Shown: positions 8,347-18,028, counted from the first letter of the stretch. The stretch: DNA of 42,767 nt from Mycobacteriales bacterium (GCA_035714365.1 DASTMB010000032.1:1-42767); one strand, 5' to 3'. Program-made: numbers and translations. The notes: a model not told the origin generated them from the sequence alone.

Positions 8347-8457
8347 GGCCCCTGGCGGGGCCGGTCGTACGCCCAGCGCGGTCCGGTAGGGAGGACCGCG
8401 TATGACAGTGTGCCCTACGGCCGGACCGGCCGGTGAGCCGGTACGGCGCGTAGGGCA
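8347..8457 (-). other. Triple-hairpin leader of secY
   Basis: Three perfect inverted repeats occur in the 157-nt rplO-secY gap. In transcript order they are TGCCCTACG / CGTAGGGCA (8411-8419 with 8449-8457), CGCGGTCC / GGACCGCG (8377-8384 with 8393-8400) and GGCCCC / GGGGCC (8347-8352 with 8357-8362). The last ends just before the secY Shine-Dalgarno sequence. No U-run follows any of them. They may adjust secY-adk-map expression relative to the ribosomal genes upstream (inference). Confidence 0.45.
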
Positions 8458-8490
8458 GCTGCGCGTGCCCGCGCGGGGCGGGCGGTCGGC

Positions 8491-8925
8491 CTAGAGCTCG
8501 GTGACCGAGCCCCCGGCCGCGGTGATCTTCTCGCGGGCGGACGAGGAGAACCGGTGCGCGCTGACCCGCAGCGCGACCGACAGCTCGCCGTCGCCGAGGA
8601 CCTTGACGAGCTCGCCCTTGCGGACGAGGCCCGCCTTGACCAACTCCTCGACCCCGACCTCGGTTCCCGCGGGGAACGTCGCGCCGAGGCGGTCCAGGTT
8701 GACGACCTGGTACTCGGTCCGGAACCGGTTCTTGAAGCCCTTGAGCTTGGGCAGCCGCATGTGCAGCGGCATCTGCCCGCCCTCGAACGACTCCGGCACC
8801 TGGTAGCGGGCCTTGGTGCCCTTGGTGCCGCGACCGGCGGTCTTGCCCTTCGAGCCCTCGCCGCGGCCGACACGCGTCTTCGGCGTGTGGGCTCCGGGGG
8901 CGGGGCGCAGGTGGTGGACCTTCAC
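8491..8925 (-). CDS. rplO: 50S ribosomal protein L15
   Basis: L15 is a late-assembling large-subunit protein with an extended Gly/Arg-rich N-terminus. The 144-residue product shows [19 protein letters not shown], then [13 protein letters not shown], and the C-terminal globular domain with [17 protein letters not shown]. It starts at a GTG at 8925 that overlaps the rpmD stop as GTGA. Confidence 0.97.
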   Translation of the reverse strand: MKVHHLRPAPGAHTPKTRVGRGEGSKGKTAGRGTKGTKARYQVPESFEGGQMPLHMRLPKLKGFKNRFRTEYQVVNLDRLGATFPAGTEVGVEELVKAGLVRKGELVKVLGDGELSVALRVSAHRFSSSAREKITAAGGSVTEL

Positions 8926-9110
8926 TCGGTGACCTCCTCCACCGTGACGAGGTGCGTCACCGTGTTGATCATGCCGCGGATCTCCTCGCGGTCCTCCTTG
9001 ACCACCACGTCGTGGAGGCGCTTGAGGCCGAGGGAGCGCAGCGTCTCGCGCTGGTTCTGCTTCTGGCCGATCCCGCTACGGATCTGGGTGACCTTCAGGC
9101 GGGTGCCCAT
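8922..9110 (-). CDS. rpmD: 50S ribosomal protein L30
   Basis: A 62-residue large-subunit protein. The conserved blocks are [20 protein letters not shown] and [15 protein letters not shown]. The ATG at 9110 shares one base with the rpsE stop. The open frame continues upstream but the family starts here. Confidence 0.96.
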   Translation of the reverse strand: MGTRLKVTQIRSGIGQKQNQRETLRSLGLKRLHDVVVKEDREEIRGMINTVTHLVTVEEVTE

Positions 9111-9712
9111 CAGCCGGTCACCCCCGCGCGCGCCCGCAGCATGGCGGCCGGCGCGACGTCCTCGATGGGGAGGCCGCGGCGCGCCGCGATCTCCTCGGGG
9201 CGGACGAGGCCCTTCAACGCCGCCACGGTCGCGTGCACGATGTTGATCGCGTTGCTCGACCCGAGCGACTTGGACAGCACGTCGTGGATGCCCGCGCACT
9301 CGAGCACGGCGCGCACCGGGCCGCCGGCGATGACGCCGGTACCGGGGGACGCCGGCTTGAGCAGCACGACGCCGGCCGCGGCCTCGCCCTGCACCGGGTG
9401 CGGGATGGTCGCGCCGATGCGCGGCACCTTGAAGAAGTGCTTCTTGGCCTCCTCGACGCCCTTGGCGATCGCGGCCGGCACCTCCTTCGCCTTGCCGTAG
9501 CCGACGCCGACCGTGCCGTCGCCGTCGCCGACGACGACGAGCGCCGTGAAGCTGAAGCGCCGGCCGCCCTTGACGACCTTCGCGACGCGGTTGATCGCGA
9601 CGACGCGCTCGACGTACGCCGACTTCTCGGGCGCCGCGCCGCGCTCGCCGCGGCGCTCACGCCGCTCGCCGCCGCCGGACCCACCGGGGCCGCGACGCTG
9701 GGGACCTGGCAT
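9110..9712 (-). CDS. rpsE: 30S ribosomal protein S5
   Basis: S5 contributes to decoding fidelity and lines the mRNA entry channel with S3 and S4. The 200-residue protein has a Gly/Arg-rich N-terminal extension (about 1-28) before the double-stranded RNA-binding-like domain ([19 protein letters not shown]). The second domain follows ([31 protein letters not shown]). The ATG at 9712 overlaps the rplR stop by one base. Confidence 0.97.
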   Translation of the reverse strand: MPGPQRRGPGGSGGGERRERRGERGAAPEKSAYVERVVAINRVAKVVKGGRRFSFTALVVVGDGDGTVGVGYGKAKEVPAAIAKGVEEAKKHFFKVPRIGATIPHPVQGEAAAGVVLLKPASPGTGVIAGGPVRAVLECAGIHDVLSKSLGSSNAINIVHATVAALKGLVRPEEIAARRGLPIEDVAPAAMLRARAGVTG

Positions 9713-10074
9713 CAGAACTCCAACCCTGCTTCTCGTGCCGCGTCCGCGAGTGCGGCCACACGACCGTGGTAACGGTTGCCGCCGCGGTCGAAGACGACCG
9801 CCGCGATGCCCTGCTCCTTGGCGCGCTGGGCGACCAGCGCGCCGACCGCCTTGGCGCGGGCGGTCTTGTCGCCCTCGCCGCCGCGGATCGTGGTGTCCAG
9901 CGTCGACGCCGACGCGAGCGTGCGGCCCGCGAGGTCGTCGACCACCTGGGCGAAGATGTGCCGCGTCGAGCGCGTCACGACCAGGCGCGGGCGCACCTGG
10001 GTGCCGGAGACCTTCTTGCGGACCCGGAAGTGCCGGCGGCCGCGGCCGATGCGGCGGGACTCGGAGATGTTCAT
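9712..10074 (-). CDS. rplR: 50S ribosomal protein L18
   Basis: L18 binds 5S rRNA in the central protuberance. The 120-residue product has a basic N-terminus, the block [20 protein letters not shown] and the C-terminus [28 protein letters not shown] in family positions. It starts 3 nt after rplF and overlaps rpsE by one base. Confidence 0.97.
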   Translation of the reverse strand: MNISESRRIGRGRRHFRVRKKVSGTQVRPRLVVTRSTRHIFAQVVDDLAGRTLASASTLDTTIRGGEGDKTARAKAVGALVAQRAKEQGIAAVVFDRGGNRYHGRVAALADAAREAGLEF

Positions 10075-10077
10075 GGA

Positions 10078-10617
10078 TTACTTACCCGTCTTCCCGACCT
10101 TGCGGCGGACGTTCTCGCCGGCGTAGCGGACGCCCTTGCCCTTGTACGGCTCCGGCTTGCGGATCTTGCGGATGTTCGCGGCGACCTCGCCGACCTTCTG
10201 CTTGTCGATCCCGCGGACGACGAAGCGGGTCGGCGTCTGCACCTCGAACGTGATGCCCTCGGGCGGGTCGACCGTGACCGGGTGCGAGAAGCCGAGCGCG
10301 AACTCCAGGCTGCTGCCCTTCGCCGTGACGCGGTAGCCGACGCCGACGATCTCGAGCGTCTTCTCGTACCCCTCGGTGACGCCGGTGACCATGTTGGCGA
10401 CGAGGGTGCGGGTGAGGCCGTGGCGGGCGCGGCTCTCGCGCTCGTCGTCGGGGCGGGTCACGACGAGCGTGCCGTCCTCGGCGCGCTCGATGGTGATCGG
10501 CGAGACGACGGTGTGCGTGAGCGTGCCCTTCGGGCCCTTCACGGCGACGGCGGGGCCGTCGATCGTGACGTCGACGCCGTTGGGGACGGGGATCGGCATG
10601 CGGCCGATGCGCGACAT
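10078..10617 (-). CDS. rplF: 50S ribosomal protein L6
   Basis: L6 lies near the sarcin-ricin loop and the factor-binding site. At 179 residues it has normal length. The N-terminal repeat ([17 protein letters not shown]) and the second repeat with [23 protein letters not shown] are present. The C-terminal motif is [16 protein letters not shown]. The ATG at 10617 is the family start. The much longer open frame through rpsH is not used. Confidence 0.97.
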   Translation of the reverse strand: MSRIGRMPIPVPNGVDVTIDGPAVAVKGPKGTLTHTVVSPITIERAEDGTLVVTRPDDERESRARHGLTRTLVANMVTGVTEGYEKTLEIVGVGYRVTAKGSSLEFALGFSHPVTVDPPEGITFEVQTPTRFVVRGIDKQKVGEVAANIRKIRKPEPYKGKGVRYAGENVRRKVGKTGK

Positions 10618-10628
10618 GTCAGCCCGCC

Positions 10629-11027
10629 TTACCAGACGTAGGCGAGGACTTCCCCACCTACGCCTCTCTTGTTCGCCTGCTTGTCGGTGAGCAGCCCGGT
10701 GGACGTCGAGATGATCGCGACGCCGAGGCCGCCGAGCACGCGGGGCAGCGACCCGCGCTTGGCGTACACGCGCAGGCCCGGCTTGGAGATGCGCCGGACG
10801 CCCGCGATCGTGCGCTCGCGGTTGGGGCCGTACTTCAGCTCGACGACGAGGTTCTTGCCCTTCTCGCCGTCCTCGACGGACCAGCTCGCGATGTACCCCT
10901 CCTGCTGGAGGATCTCCGCGATGTGCGTCTTGATCTTGCTGTACGGCATCGTCACGCGGTCGTGGTACGCGTGGTTCGCGTTCCGCAGCCGCGTGAGCAT
11001 GTCCGCGATCGGGTCGGTCATCGACAT
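10629..11027 (-). CDS. rpsH: 30S ribosomal protein S8
   Basis: S8 binds the central domain of 16S rRNA and in enterobacteria represses the spc operon. The 132-residue product begins [18 protein letters not shown], and a second ATG two codons later gives the more common MTDPIADML start. The C-terminal motif [26 protein letters not shown] is intact. Confidence 0.97.
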   Translation of the reverse strand: MSMTDPIADMLTRLRNANHAYHDRVTMPYSKIKTHIAEILQQEGYIASWSVEDGEKGKNLVVELKYGPNRERTIAGVRRISKPGLRVYAKRGSLPRVLGGLGVAIISTSTGLLTDKQANKRGVGGEVLAYVW

Positions 11028-11083
11028 CGGTGGTCTTGCCTCTCTCGCCGCAGTATCCGTCCGGACTTACGGCGTGCTGTGTC

Positions 11084-11269
11084 CTACCAGGACGACTTGG
11101 TGATGCCGGGCAGCTCGCCGGCGTGGGCCATCTCGCGGAAGCAGATCCGGCAGAGCCCGAACGCGCGGAACACCGCGCGCGGGCGCCCGCAGCGGTTGCA
11201 CCGCGTGTAGCCACGGACCTTGAACTTCGGCTTGGCGGCCGCCTTGTTGACGAGCGCGGTCTTGGCCAT
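11084..11269 (-). CDS. rpsN: 30S ribosomal protein S14, type Z (zinc form)
   Basis: S14 binds the head of the small subunit. At 61 residues this is the short zinc-binding type, with the ligands in CNRCGRPR and LCRICFRE (Cys24, Cys27, Cys40, Cys43). The family start [11 protein letters not shown] fixes the ATG at 11269. It follows rplE after 2 nt. Any long zinc-free paralog would be elsewhere in the genome. Confidence 0.96.
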   Translation of the reverse strand: MAKTALVNKAAAKPKFKVRGYTRCNRCGRPRAVFRAFGLCRICFREMAHAGELPGITKSSW

Positions 11270-11271
11270 GT

Positions 11272-11838
11272 CTAGGACTCCTTGAACGGGAAGCCGAGCT
11301 GGCGGAGCAGCGCGCGACCCTCGTCGTCGTTCGTCGCCGTGGTCACGACGGTGATGTCCATGCCACGGGGGCGGTCGATCTTGTCGTAGTCGATCTCGTG
11401 GAAGATCGACTGCTCGGTGACGCCGAACGTGTAGTTGCCGTTGCCGTCGAACTGCCGGTCGGACAGGCCGCGGAAGTCGCGGATGCGGGGCAGCGCGACC
11501 GACACGAGCCGGTCGAGGAACTCCCACATCCGGTCACCGCGCAGCGTGACCTTGGCGCCGATCGCCATGCCCTCGCGGAGCTTGAACTGGGCGATCGACT
11601 TCTTGGCCCGCGCCACGGCCGGCTTCTGGCCGGTGATCGCGGTGAGGTCGCGAACGGCGCCGTCGATGAGCTTGGAGTCCTTCGCGGCCTCGCCGACGCC
11701 CATGTTCACGACGACCTTGACGACCCGCGGGATCTGCATCGGGTTGGCGTAGCCGAACTGCTCGGAGAGCGCCGGGGCGATCTCGGCGTGGTAGCGCGTG
11801 CGGAGACGGGGGCGGGTGCGCTCGTCGGTGACAGTCAT
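11272..11838 (-). CDS. rplE: 50S ribosomal protein L5
   Basis: L5 binds 5S rRNA and contacts P-site tRNA and S13. The 188-residue protein carries [39 protein letters not shown] and [17 protein letters not shown], all strongly conserved. It begins with ATG, 11 nt after rplX. Confidence 0.97.
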   Translation of the reverse strand: MTVTDERTRPRLRTRYHAEIAPALSEQFGYANPMQIPRVVKVVVNMGVGEAAKDSKLIDGAVRDLTAITGQKPAVARAKKSIAQFKLREGMAIGAKVTLRGDRMWEFLDRLVSVALPRIRDFRGLSDRQFDGNGNYTFGVTEQSIFHEIDYDKIDRPRGMDITVVTTATNDDEGRALLRQLGFPFKES

Positions 11839-11849
11839 GTCCTCGTTCC

Positions 11850-12167
11850 TCAGATGTCCCCGCCGCAGCGGCGGCAGACGCGCTGCGACCGCCCGGCGTC
11901 GTCCCGGCGGTGGCCGATGCGCGACGGCTTGTTGCAGTTGGGGCAGACCACCTGCACGTTGCTCACGTGCACCGGCGCCTCCTGCGTGACGATGCCGCCG
12001 CTCTGCGCGCCGCGCTGGTTCGACGTGATCTTGGTGTGCTTCTTGATCCGGTTGGCGCCCTCGACGAGGACCTTCTCCTTCGTCGGCAGCGCCTGGATGA
12101 CGCGGCCCTCGAGGCCGCGGTCCTTGCCGGAGATCACGCGCACCCGGTCGCCCTTGCGGACGTTCAT
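11850..12167 (-). CDS. rplX: 50S ribosomal protein L24 with C-terminal zinc ribbon
   Basis: L24 initiates large-subunit assembly. The KOW motif is at the N-terminus ([20 protein letters not shown]). A four-Cys pattern, CPNC ... CRRC, near the C-terminus resembles the zinc ribbon of many actinobacterial L24 proteins. A GTG at 12170 and an ATG at 12167 are both possible. The ATG is chosen because GGAGG lies 7 nt upstream of it, which gives 105 residues. The start overlaps the rplN stop. Confidence 0.95.
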   Translation of the reverse strand: MNVRKGDRVRVISGKDRGLEGRVIQALPTKEKVLVEGANRIKKHTKITSNQRGAQSGGIVTQEAPVHVSNVQVVCPNCNKPSRIGHRRDDAGRSQRVCRRCGGDI

Positions 12168-12535
12168 CACAGCACCTCCGGGGCGAGCGAGATGATCTTC
12201 ATGAACTTCTTCTCCCGGAGCTCGCGCCCGACCGGCCCGAAGATGCGGGTGCCGCGCGGGTCGCCGCCGTCCTTGATGAGCACCGCGGCGTTCTCGTCGA
12301 ACTTGATGTACGACCCGTCCGGGCGGCGCTTCTCCTTCTTGGTGCGGACGACGACCGCCTTGACGACGTCACCGCGCTTCACGCCGGCGCCGGGGAGGGC
12401 GTCCTTGACGGTGCCGACGATGATGTCGCCGATCCGCGCGTACCGGCGGCCCGAGCCACCGAGCACGCGGATGCAGAGGATCTCCTTGGCACCGGTGTTG
12501 TCGGCGACACGCAGCCGCGACTCCTGCTGGATCAC
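12167..12535 (-). CDS. rplN: 50S ribosomal protein L14
   Basis: L14 forms bridges to the small subunit and is the target of the silencing factor RsfS. From the GTG at 12535 the protein has exactly the family length of 122 residues. It contains [35 protein letters not shown] and [17 protein letters not shown] overlaps the rpsQ stop. Confidence 0.97.
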   Translation of the reverse strand: MIQQESRLRVADNTGAKEILCIRVLGGSGRRYARIGDIIVGTVKDALPGAGVKRGDVVKAVVVRTKKEKRRPDGSYIKFDENAAVLIKDGGDPRGTRIFGPVGRELREKKFMKIISLAPEVL

Positions 12536-12810
12536 TTCGCCTTCTCCAGGATCTCCACCACGCGCCAGCGCTTCTGGGCGGACAGCGGCCGGGTCTCCAT
12601 CAGGCGCACGCGGTCGCCGACGCCGCAGGCGTTGGTCTCGTCGTGGGCCTTCAGCTTGTTGGTGCGGCGCATCGTCTTGCCGTACAGCGGGTGCTGCACG
12701 CGGTCCTCGACGGCGACGACGACGGTCTTGTCCATCTTGTCGCTGACGACGAGGCCCTCGCGCACCTTGCGGAACCCGCGGGTGGTGGTCTCGCTCACGT
12801 TCTCTCCCAT
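12532..12810 (-). CDS. rpsQ: 30S ribosomal protein S17
   Basis: S17 is a primary 16S rRNA-binding protein with an OB fold. The blocks [20 protein letters not shown] and [19 protein letters not shown] are intact. The ATG at 12810 overlaps the rpmC stop as TAATG and gives 92 residues. A GTG at 12798 (SETTTRG start) has GGGAG 5 nt upstream and is a realistic alternative, shorter by four residues. Confidence 0.95.
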   Translation of the reverse strand: MGENVSETTTRGFRKVREGLVVSDKMDKTVVVAVEDRVQHPLYGKTMRRTNKLKAHDETNACGVGDRVRLMETRPLSAQKRWRVVEILEKAK

Positions 12811-13025
12811 TACGCCGCACCCCCGGCCATGGCGGCGAGCTCGCGCTCGCGCATCACGGTGTAGATGCGGGCGATGTCCTTGCGGACCGTGTTGAGGCGG
12901 CGGTTGTTGTCGAGCTGGCCGGTCGCGACCTGGAAGCGGAGGTTGAACAGCTCCTCCTTCGCCTCCCGCAGCCGCGTGAGCAGCTCGTCGTCGGTCAGGT
13001 TGCGGAGCTCCGTTGCGTCGGCCAT
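12810..13025 (-). CDS. rpmC: 50S ribosomal protein L29
   Basis: L29 is a helical hairpin beside the peptide tunnel exit, part of the docking site for SRP and trigger factor. The product has 71 residues and shows [20 protein letters not shown] and the motif [20 protein letters not shown]. The ATG at 13025 overlaps the rplP stop by one base. A GTG three bases upstream (13028) is possible. Confidence 0.95.
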   Translation of the reverse strand: MADATELRNLTDDELLTRLREAKEELFNLRFQVATGQLDNNRRLNTVRKDIARIYTVMRERELAAMAGGAA

Positions 13026-13441
13026 CACTCACCCACCTCGCGCTTCACGAACCGGCACTTCATGGGCAGCTTGTGCATGGCACGGCGCATCGCCTCGGCC
13101 GCGACGGCCTCGGGGACGCCGGACAGCTCGAACATCACGCGCCCGGGCTTGATGTTCGCGATCCACCACTCCGGCGAGCCCTTGCCGGAGCCCATGCGGG
13201 TCTCGGCGGGCTTCTTGGTGAGCGGCCGGTCCGGGTAGACGTTGATCCAGACCTTGCCACCGCGCTTGATGTGGCGGGTCATCGCGATACGCGCCGACTC
13301 GATCTGCCGGTTGGTGACGTAGGCCGACTCCAGCGACTGGATGCCGAACTCGCCGAACGTCACCCGCGTGCCGCCCTTGGCCGCGCCACTGCGGTCCGGG
13401 TGGTGCTGCTTGCGGTGCTTGACCCTGCGAGGGATGAGCAT
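13025..13441 (-). CDS. rplP: 50S ribosomal protein L16
   Basis: L16 organises the A-site tRNA elbow region of the large subunit. The 138-residue product begins [19 protein letters not shown]. It continues with [32 protein letters not shown] and [17 protein letters not shown]. The ATG at 13441 is the family start. The Gly/Lys loop [12 protein letters not shown] that reaches the peptidyl transferase centre is intact. Confidence 0.97.
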   Translation of the reverse strand: MLIPRRVKHRKQHHPDRSGAAKGGTRVTFGEFGIQSLESAYVTNRQIESARIAMTRHIKRGGKVWINVYPDRPLTKKPAETRMGSGKGSPEWWIANIKPGRVMFELSGVPEAVAAEAMRRAMHKLPMKCRFVKREVGE

Positions 13442-13445
13442 GGCG

Positions 13446-14339
13446 TCAGCCCTCCGTGCTCTCGGTCGTGCCCTGGTCGGTCGTGGTGGCCACGTCCGCG
13501 CCGCCCGTGATCTCGGCGGGCGTCTCGGCCGGCTGCGCCTGCGTCTCGCCGGACTGCACGACCGGCGCCTCGGCGGCGTTGGTCGTCGCCTCCACCGGCA
13601 AAGCGTCGGCGGCACCGGCCTGGCCGGACGCGGACGAACGCGGGCCCTTCCGCGGCCGCCGCTGCGCCTGGGCCGCGCGCAGCACGGCCTCCTGCGCCTC
13701 GCGCTCGGCGCGGCTCTGCACGACGTCGCCCTTGTAGATCCAGACCTTGACGCCGATCCGGCCGAACGTCGTCCGGGCCTCGTAGAAGCCGTAGTCGATG
13801 TTCGCGCGGAGCGTGTGCAGCGGCACCCGGCCCTCGCGGTAGAACTCCGAGCGGCTCATCTCGGCGCCGCCGAGGCGGCCCGAGCACTGCACCCGGATGC
13901 CCTTGGCACCGGCCTTCATCGCGGTCTGCATGCCCTTGCGCATCGCGCGCCGGAACGACACGCGCGACGAGAGCTGCTCGGCCACGCCCTGGGCGACGAG
14001 CTGCGCGTCGATCTCCGGGTTCTTGACCTCGAGGATGTTGAGCTGGACCTGCTTGCCGGTCAGCTTCTCGAGGTCGCCGCGGATGCGGTCGGCCTCCGCG
14101 CCGCGGCGGCCGATGACGATGCCAGGCCGGGCGGTGTGGATGTCGACGCGGACACGCTCGCGCGTGCGCTCGATGTCGACGCGGCTGATGCCGGCGCGCT
14201 CCATGCCCTTCGACATCATGCGCCGGATCGCCACGTCTTCCTTGACGTAGTCCTTGTAGTCCTTGTCCGCGTACCAGCGGGACTTCCACTCGGTCGTGAT
14301 GCCGAGACGGAACCCGTGCGGGTTGACCTTCTGACCCAC
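13446..14339 (-). CDS. rpsC: 30S ribosomal protein S3 with acidic C-terminal extension
   Basis: S3 forms the mRNA entry site with S4 and S5. The KH domain has GIVIGRRG at residues 73-80, and the C-terminal domain includes [17 protein letters not shown] and [10 protein letters not shown]. The conserved protein ends near residue 208. About 90 further residues follow: a basic linker (RRPRKGPR) and then an Ala/Glu/Thr-rich acidic tail, giving 297 in total. The GTG at 14339 shares one base with the rplV stop. Confidence 0.97.
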   Translation of the reverse strand: MGQKVNPHGFRLGITTEWKSRWYADKDYKDYVKEDVAIRRMMSKGMERAGISRVDIERTRERVRVDIHTARPGIVIGRRGAEADRIRGDLEKLTGKQVQLNILEVKNPEIDAQLVAQGVAEQLSSRVSFRRAMRKGMQTAMKAGAKGIRVQCSGRLGGAEMSRSEFYREGRVPLHTLRANIDYGFYEARTTFGRIGVKVWIYKGDVVQSRAEREAQEAVLRAAQAQRRPRKGPRSSASGQAGAADALPVEATTNAAEAPVVQSGETQAQPAETPAEITGGADVATTTDQGTTESTEG

Positions 14340-14725
14340 TAGCGGGTCCCTCCCTTGCTGCCGGCCGGCTCGCGGCTCTCGACCACGACGGTGATGTGGC
14401 TGGTCCGCTTCCGGATGCGGTACGCGCGGCCCTGGGCGCGCGGACGGAACCGCTTCATGGTCGGGCCTTCGTCCACGTACGCCTGCGCGACGATCAGGCG
14501 GTCCTTGTCGCGCAGGTGCGCGTTGTGCTCGGCGTTGGCCATCGCGGACGCGACGACCTTGTAGACGTCCTCGCTCGCCGCCTGCGGCGCGAACTTGAGG
14601 ACGTTGAGCGCCTCGGTGGCGGGCAGGCCGCGGATCATGTCCACGACACGGCGCGCCTTCATCGGCGAGACGCGGACGTACCGCGCCCGCGCCATGGCGC
14701 CCGGGGCAGCCGGCTGCTCAGCCAC
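14339..14725 (-). CDS. rplV: 50S ribosomal protein L22
   Basis: L22 lines the exit tunnel, and its beta-hairpin loop is where macrolide-resistance changes arise. Present here are [20 protein letters not shown] and [26 protein letters not shown]. The GTG at 14725 is supported by GGAGG 7 nt upstream and overlaps rpsS by 8 nt. An internal ATG at 14695 would drop the non-conserved first ten residues. Confidence 0.96.
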   Translation of the reverse strand: MAEQPAAPGAMARARYVRVSPMKARRVVDMIRGLPATEALNVLKFAPQAASEDVYKVVASAMANAEHNAHLRDKDRLIVAQAYVDEGPTMKRFRPRAQGRAYRIRKRTSHITVVVESREPAGSKGGTR

Positions 14726-14999
14726 GACGCGACCTCCGCTCGTCCTTCACGTGCCCGCGGAACGTGCGCGTGGGCGCGAACTCGCCGAGCTTGTGACCGA
14801 CCATGCCCTCGGTGACGAACACCGGGACGTGCTTGCGGCCGTCGTGCACGGCGATCGTGTGCCCGAGCATGTCCGGGATGATCGTCGAGCGACGCGACCA
14901 CGTCTTGATGACGTTCTTGGTCCCCTTGTCGTTCTGCGCGTCGACCTTGTCCAGCAGGTGCTGGTCGACGAAGGGGCCCTTCTTGAGGCTCCGCGGCAT
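14718..14999 (-). CDS. rpsS: 30S ribosomal protein S19
   Basis: S19 lies in the head and forms inter-subunit bridges with S13. At 93 residues it has the standard length, with [35 protein letters not shown] and [16 protein letters not shown]. The ATG at 14999 is the family start and follows rplB by 14 nt. Confidence 0.97.
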   Translation of the reverse strand: MPRSLKKGPFVDQHLLDKVDAQNDKGTKNVIKTWSRRSTIIPDMLGHTIAVHDGRKHVPVFVTEGMVGHKLGEFAPTRTFRGHVKDERRSRRG

Positions 15000-15013
15000 G
15001 GTTGCGTGCTCCC

Positions 15014-15847
15014 CTAGCGCTTCTTGTTCGTACGACGGCGGCGGATGATGAGCGCGTCGCTCGCCTTGACGCGGCGGGTACGGCCCTCCGGCTTGCCCCA
15101 CGGGCTGCTCGGGTGGCGACCGCCCGAGGTCTTGCCCTCGCCACCGCCGTGCGGGTGGTCGATCGGGTTCATCGCGACGCCGCGGACGGTCGGGCGCTTG
15201 CCCTTCCACCGCATGCGGCCGGCCTTGCCCCAGTTGATGTTCGACTGCTCGGCGTTGCCGACCTCGCCGACGGTCGCGCGGCAGCGGAGGTCGACGTTGC
15301 GCATCTCGCCGGACGGCATGCGGAGCTGGGCGTACGGGCCGTCCTTGCCGACGAGCTGCACGCTGCTGCCCGCGCTGCGCGCGATCTTCGCGCCGCCGCC
15401 CGGGCGGAGCTCGATCGCGTGGACCACGGTGCCGACCGGGATGTTGCGCAGCGGGAGCGCGTTGCCCGGCTTGATGTCGGCGCCGGCGCCCGCGACGACC
15501 GTGTCGCCCTGGCTCAGGCGGTTCGGCGCGATGATGTAACGCTTCTCGCCGTCGGCGTAGTGCAGCAGCGCGATGCGCGCGGTGCGGTTCGGGTCGTACT
15601 CGATGTGCGCGACCTTCGCCGGCACGCCGTCCTTGTCGTGACGGCGGAAGTCGATGACGCGGTACGCGCGCTTGTGACCGCCGCCCTGATGGCGGGTGGT
15701 CACGCGGCCGTACGCGTTGCGCCCGCCCTTGCTGTGCAGCGGGCGGACCAGCGACTTCTCCGGCTGGTCACGGGTGACCTCGACGAAGTCGGCGACGCTC
15801 GAGCCGCGGCGGCCCGGCGTGGTCGGCTTGTACTTGCGGATGCCCAT
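15014..15847 (-). CDS. rplB: 50S ribosomal protein L2
   Basis: L2 is required for subunit association and peptidyl transferase activity. The 277-residue protein starts [15 protein letters not shown]. It contains [20 protein letters not shown] and the C-terminal block [17 protein letters not shown]. That block includes the conserved His near the peptidyl transferase centre. Confidence 0.98.
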   Translation of the reverse strand: MGIRKYKPTTPGRRGSSVADFVEVTRDQPEKSLVRPLHSKGGRNAYGRVTTRHQGGGHKRAYRVIDFRRHDKDGVPAKVAHIEYDPNRTARIALLHYADGEKRYIIAPNRLSQGDTVVAGAGADIKPGNALPLRNIPVGTVVHAIELRPGGGAKIARSAGSSVQLVGKDGPYAQLRMPSGEMRNVDLRCRATVGEVGNAEQSNINWGKAGRMRWKGKRPTVRGVAMNPIDHPHGGGEGKTSGGRHPSSPWGKPEGRTRRVKASDALIIRRRRTNKKR

Positions 15848-15848
15848 C

Positions 15849-16148
15849 TCAGACGACTCCCGGTCCGCCGAAGATCTCGATGCGGTCGCCCTCGGCGAGG
15901 CTGACCACGGCGCGCTTCGTGTCGTTGCGGTGGCCGAAGCCGCCCTTCGTCCGCTTGCGCTTGCCCTTGCGGTTGACGGTGTTCACCGCGGTGACGGTGA
16001 CACCGAAGATCTGCTGGACCGCGATCTTGATCTCGGTCTTGTTCGCGTCCGGCGCGACGAGGAACGTGTACTTCCCCTCGTCGAGCAGGCCGTACGACTT
16101 CTCCGAGATGACCGGCCGCAGGATGACGTCGCGCGGGTCGGGGATCAT
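15849..16148 (-). CDS. rplW: 50S ribosomal protein L23
   Basis: L23 sits at the tunnel exit and docks trigger factor and SRP. The 99-residue protein begins [20 protein letters not shown] and has the Arg/Lys loop [24 protein letters not shown]. Its ATG overlaps the rplD stop as ATGA, and the gap to rplB is one base. Confidence 0.97.
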   Translation of the reverse strand: MIPDPRDVILRPVISEKSYGLLDEGKYTFLVAPDANKTEIKIAVQQIFGVTVTAVNTVNRKGKRKRTKGGFGHRNDTKRAVVSLAEGDRIEIFGGPGVV

Positions 16149-16981
16149 TCGGTCTCCTCCTCAGCGGCCTTCGAGAGCTCCTCGTTGGCCGGCTCGACGA
16201 GCAGGTCCTTGCTCGTCTGCTCGGCGACCTCCTCGACCAGCTCGTCGGCCGGCACGTCCGCCGCCGCCGGCTCCGTCGTGCCCGCCTCGGTGGCCGGCTC
16301 CGTGGACACCTCGGCCACCTCCGATGAACGCGCGGACGCCTTCGCGCTCTTGCCCTTCGGCGCCCCGGCGAGGAACGCCGTGAGGGCGCTCTCGACGAAC
16401 ACCACGTCGTCGCTGACCAGCACGTCGTACGTGTTGAGCTGGTCGGGCGCGATCAGGTGGACCTGGGCGACGTTGCGCAGGCTCTTCCAGGTGAGCTCGT
16501 CGGCGCGGTCGCAGACGACGAGGACGTTGCGGCCGAGCGACAGCCCGCCGATCGCGGCGACGGCGCTCTTGGTCGACGGCACCTCACCGCTGACGACCGC
16601 GGAGACGACGTGCACGTGGCCGCCGCGCGCCCGGTCGGAGAGCGCGCCGCGCAGCGCGGCCTGCTTCATCTTCTTGGGCGTGCGCTGGCTGTAGTCGCGC
16701 GGCACCGGGCCGTGGACGACGCCACCGCCGGCGAACTGCGGGGCGCGGGTCGAGCCCTGGCGGGCGCGGCCGGTGCCCTTCTGGCGGTACGGCTTCTTGC
16801 CGCCGCCGGAGACCTCGCCGCGGGTCTTCGTCTTGTGCGTGCCCTGGCGCGCCGCCGCGAGCTGCGCGACGACGACCTGGTGCATCAGCGGGACGTTCGC
16901 CGTGACGTCGAAGATCTCGGCGGGCAGCTCGACCGAGCCGGTCGTGGCGCCGCTCGCGTCGCGGACGTCGATCGTGGTCAT
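16145..16981 (-). CDS. rplD: 50S ribosomal protein L4 with acidic C-terminal extension
   Basis: L4 reaches into the exit tunnel. In E. coli it is also the regulator of the S10 operon. Core features are the extended loop [20 protein letters not shown], then [18 protein letters not shown], and the C-terminal domain to about residue 205 ([17 protein letters not shown]). Some 70 extra residues follow, starting Lys/Ser/Ala-rich and becoming Glu/Ala-rich, for a total of 278. ATGA overlaps the rplC stop. Confidence 0.97.
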   Translation of the reverse strand: MTTIDVRDASGATTGSVELPAEIFDVTANVPLMHQVVVAQLAAARQGTHKTKTRGEVSGGGKKPYRQKGTGRARQGSTRAPQFAGGGVVHGPVPRDYSQRTPKKMKQAALRGALSDRARGGHVHVVSAVVSGEVPSTKSAVAAIGGLSLGRNVLVVCDRADELTWKSLRNVAQVHLIAPDQLNTYDVLVSDDVVFVESALTAFLAGAPKGKSAKASARSSEVAEVSTEPATEAGTTEPAAADVPADELVEEVAEQTSKDLLVEPANEELSKAAEEETE

Positions 16982-17643
16982 GCCTTCACCGTCCGCTTCG
17001 CCTTGGTCTTGACGGCGGTGCGCACGACGACGAGCCCGCCGACGGGGCCGGGCACCGCGCCCTTGATGAGCAGCAGGCCCTGCTCGGCGTCGACGCGGTG
17101 CACCGTGAGGCTCAGCGTCGTCACCTGCTCGTGGCCCATGCGGCCCGCCATCCGGGTGCCCTTGAACACGCGCGCCGGCGTGGCGCAGGCGCCGATGGAG
17201 CCCGGCGAGCGGTGCTTGCGCTGGACGCCGTGGCCAGCGCCGAGGCCCTTGAAGTTGTGGCGCTTCATGACGCCCGCGTAGCCCTTGCCCTTCGAGGTGC
17301 CGACGACGTCGACCTTGGTGCCGGCCTCGAAGACGTCGGCCGTGAGCTCCTGGCCGATCGTGTACTCGGAGGCGTCGGTCGTCCGCAGCTCGCGCAGGTA
17401 GCGCCGCGCGGGAACACCGGCCTTCCGGAAGTGCCCCTGCGTCGGCTTGTTCGCCTTGCGCGGGTCGAGGGCGCCGTACGCGAGCTGCACGGCGCTGTAC
17501 CCGTCGGTGTCAGGGGTGCGGACCTGGGTCACGACACAGGGCCCGGCCTTCACGACGGTCACCGGGACGATCCGGTTGTTCTCGTCGAAGACCTGGGTCA
17601 TGCCGAGCTTCTCGCCCAGGATCCCCTTGATCTGCTTCGCCAT
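16978..17643 (-). CDS. rplC: 50S ribosomal protein L3
   Basis: L3 initiates large-subunit assembly and reaches toward the peptidyl transferase centre. The 221-residue product has [40 protein letters not shown] and [12 protein letters not shown]. The Gly/Gln-rich loop region is the site of enzymatic Gln methylation in some bacteria. The gene follows rpsJ by 12 nt. Confidence 0.97.
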   Translation of the reverse strand: MAKQIKGILGEKLGMTQVFDENNRIVPVTVVKAGPCVVTQVRTPDTDGYSAVQLAYGALDPRKANKPTQGHFRKAGVPARRYLRELRTTDASEYTIGQELTADVFEAGTKVDVVGTSKGKGYAGVMKRHNFKGLGAGHGVQRKHRSPGSIGACATPARVFKGTRMAGRMGHEQVTTLSLTVHRVDAEQGLLLIKGAVPGPVGGLVVVRTAVKTKAKRTVKA

Positions 17644-17655
17644 CGTCAGGGGTCC

Positions 17656-17964
17656 CTACAGCTTGATCTCGATGTCGACGCCCGCCGGCAGGTCGAGCCG
17701 CATGAGCGAGTCCACCGTCTTCGGGGTCGGGTCGATGATGTCGATGAGCCGCTTGTGCGTGCGCATCTCGAAGTGCTCGCGGCTGTCCTTGTACTTGTGC
17801 GGCGAGCGGATGACGCAGTAGACGTTCTTCTCCGTCGGCAACGGCACCGGCCCCGCGACCTGCGCACCGGTACGCGTCACCGTCTCCACGATCTTGCGCG
17901 CGGAGCTGTCGATGACCTCGTGGTCGTAGGCCTTGAGGCGAATGCGGATCTTCTGTCCCGCCAT
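17656..17964 (-). CDS. rpsJ: 30S ribosomal protein S10 (NusE)
   Basis: S10 is a small-subunit head protein that also acts as NusE in transcription-translation coupling with NusB and NusG. The 102-residue product begins [21 protein letters not shown] and contains [16 protein letters not shown] and the motif [21 protein letters not shown]. It heads the S10 operon, 149 nt after tuf, behind the purine-rich GAGAGAGATAG. Confidence 0.97.
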   Translation of the reverse strand: MAGQKIRIRLKAYDHEVIDSSARKIVETVTRTGAQVAGPVPLPTEKNVYCVIRSPHKYKDSREHFEMRTHKRLIDIIDPTPKTVDSLMRLDLPAGVDIEIKL

Positions 17965-17996
17965 CTATCTCTCTCTTCTTGGTGCGGCTGCCTGGA

Positions 17997-18018
17997 GGCG
18001 CGGGCCGGAGCCCGCGCC
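17997..18018 (-). other. UCCG-tetraloop hairpin in the S10 leader
   Basis: GGCGCGGGC (17997-18005) and GCCCGCGCC (18010-18018) form a perfect 9-bp stem. In the minus-strand transcript the loop is UCCG closed by a C-G pair, a member of the very stable UNCG tetraloop class. It lies 32 nt before the rpsJ start. It could be a second terminator stem after tuf, or a leader element of the S10 operon. No U-run follows. Confidence 0.5.
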
Positions 18019-18028
18019 GGGGGTGGGC

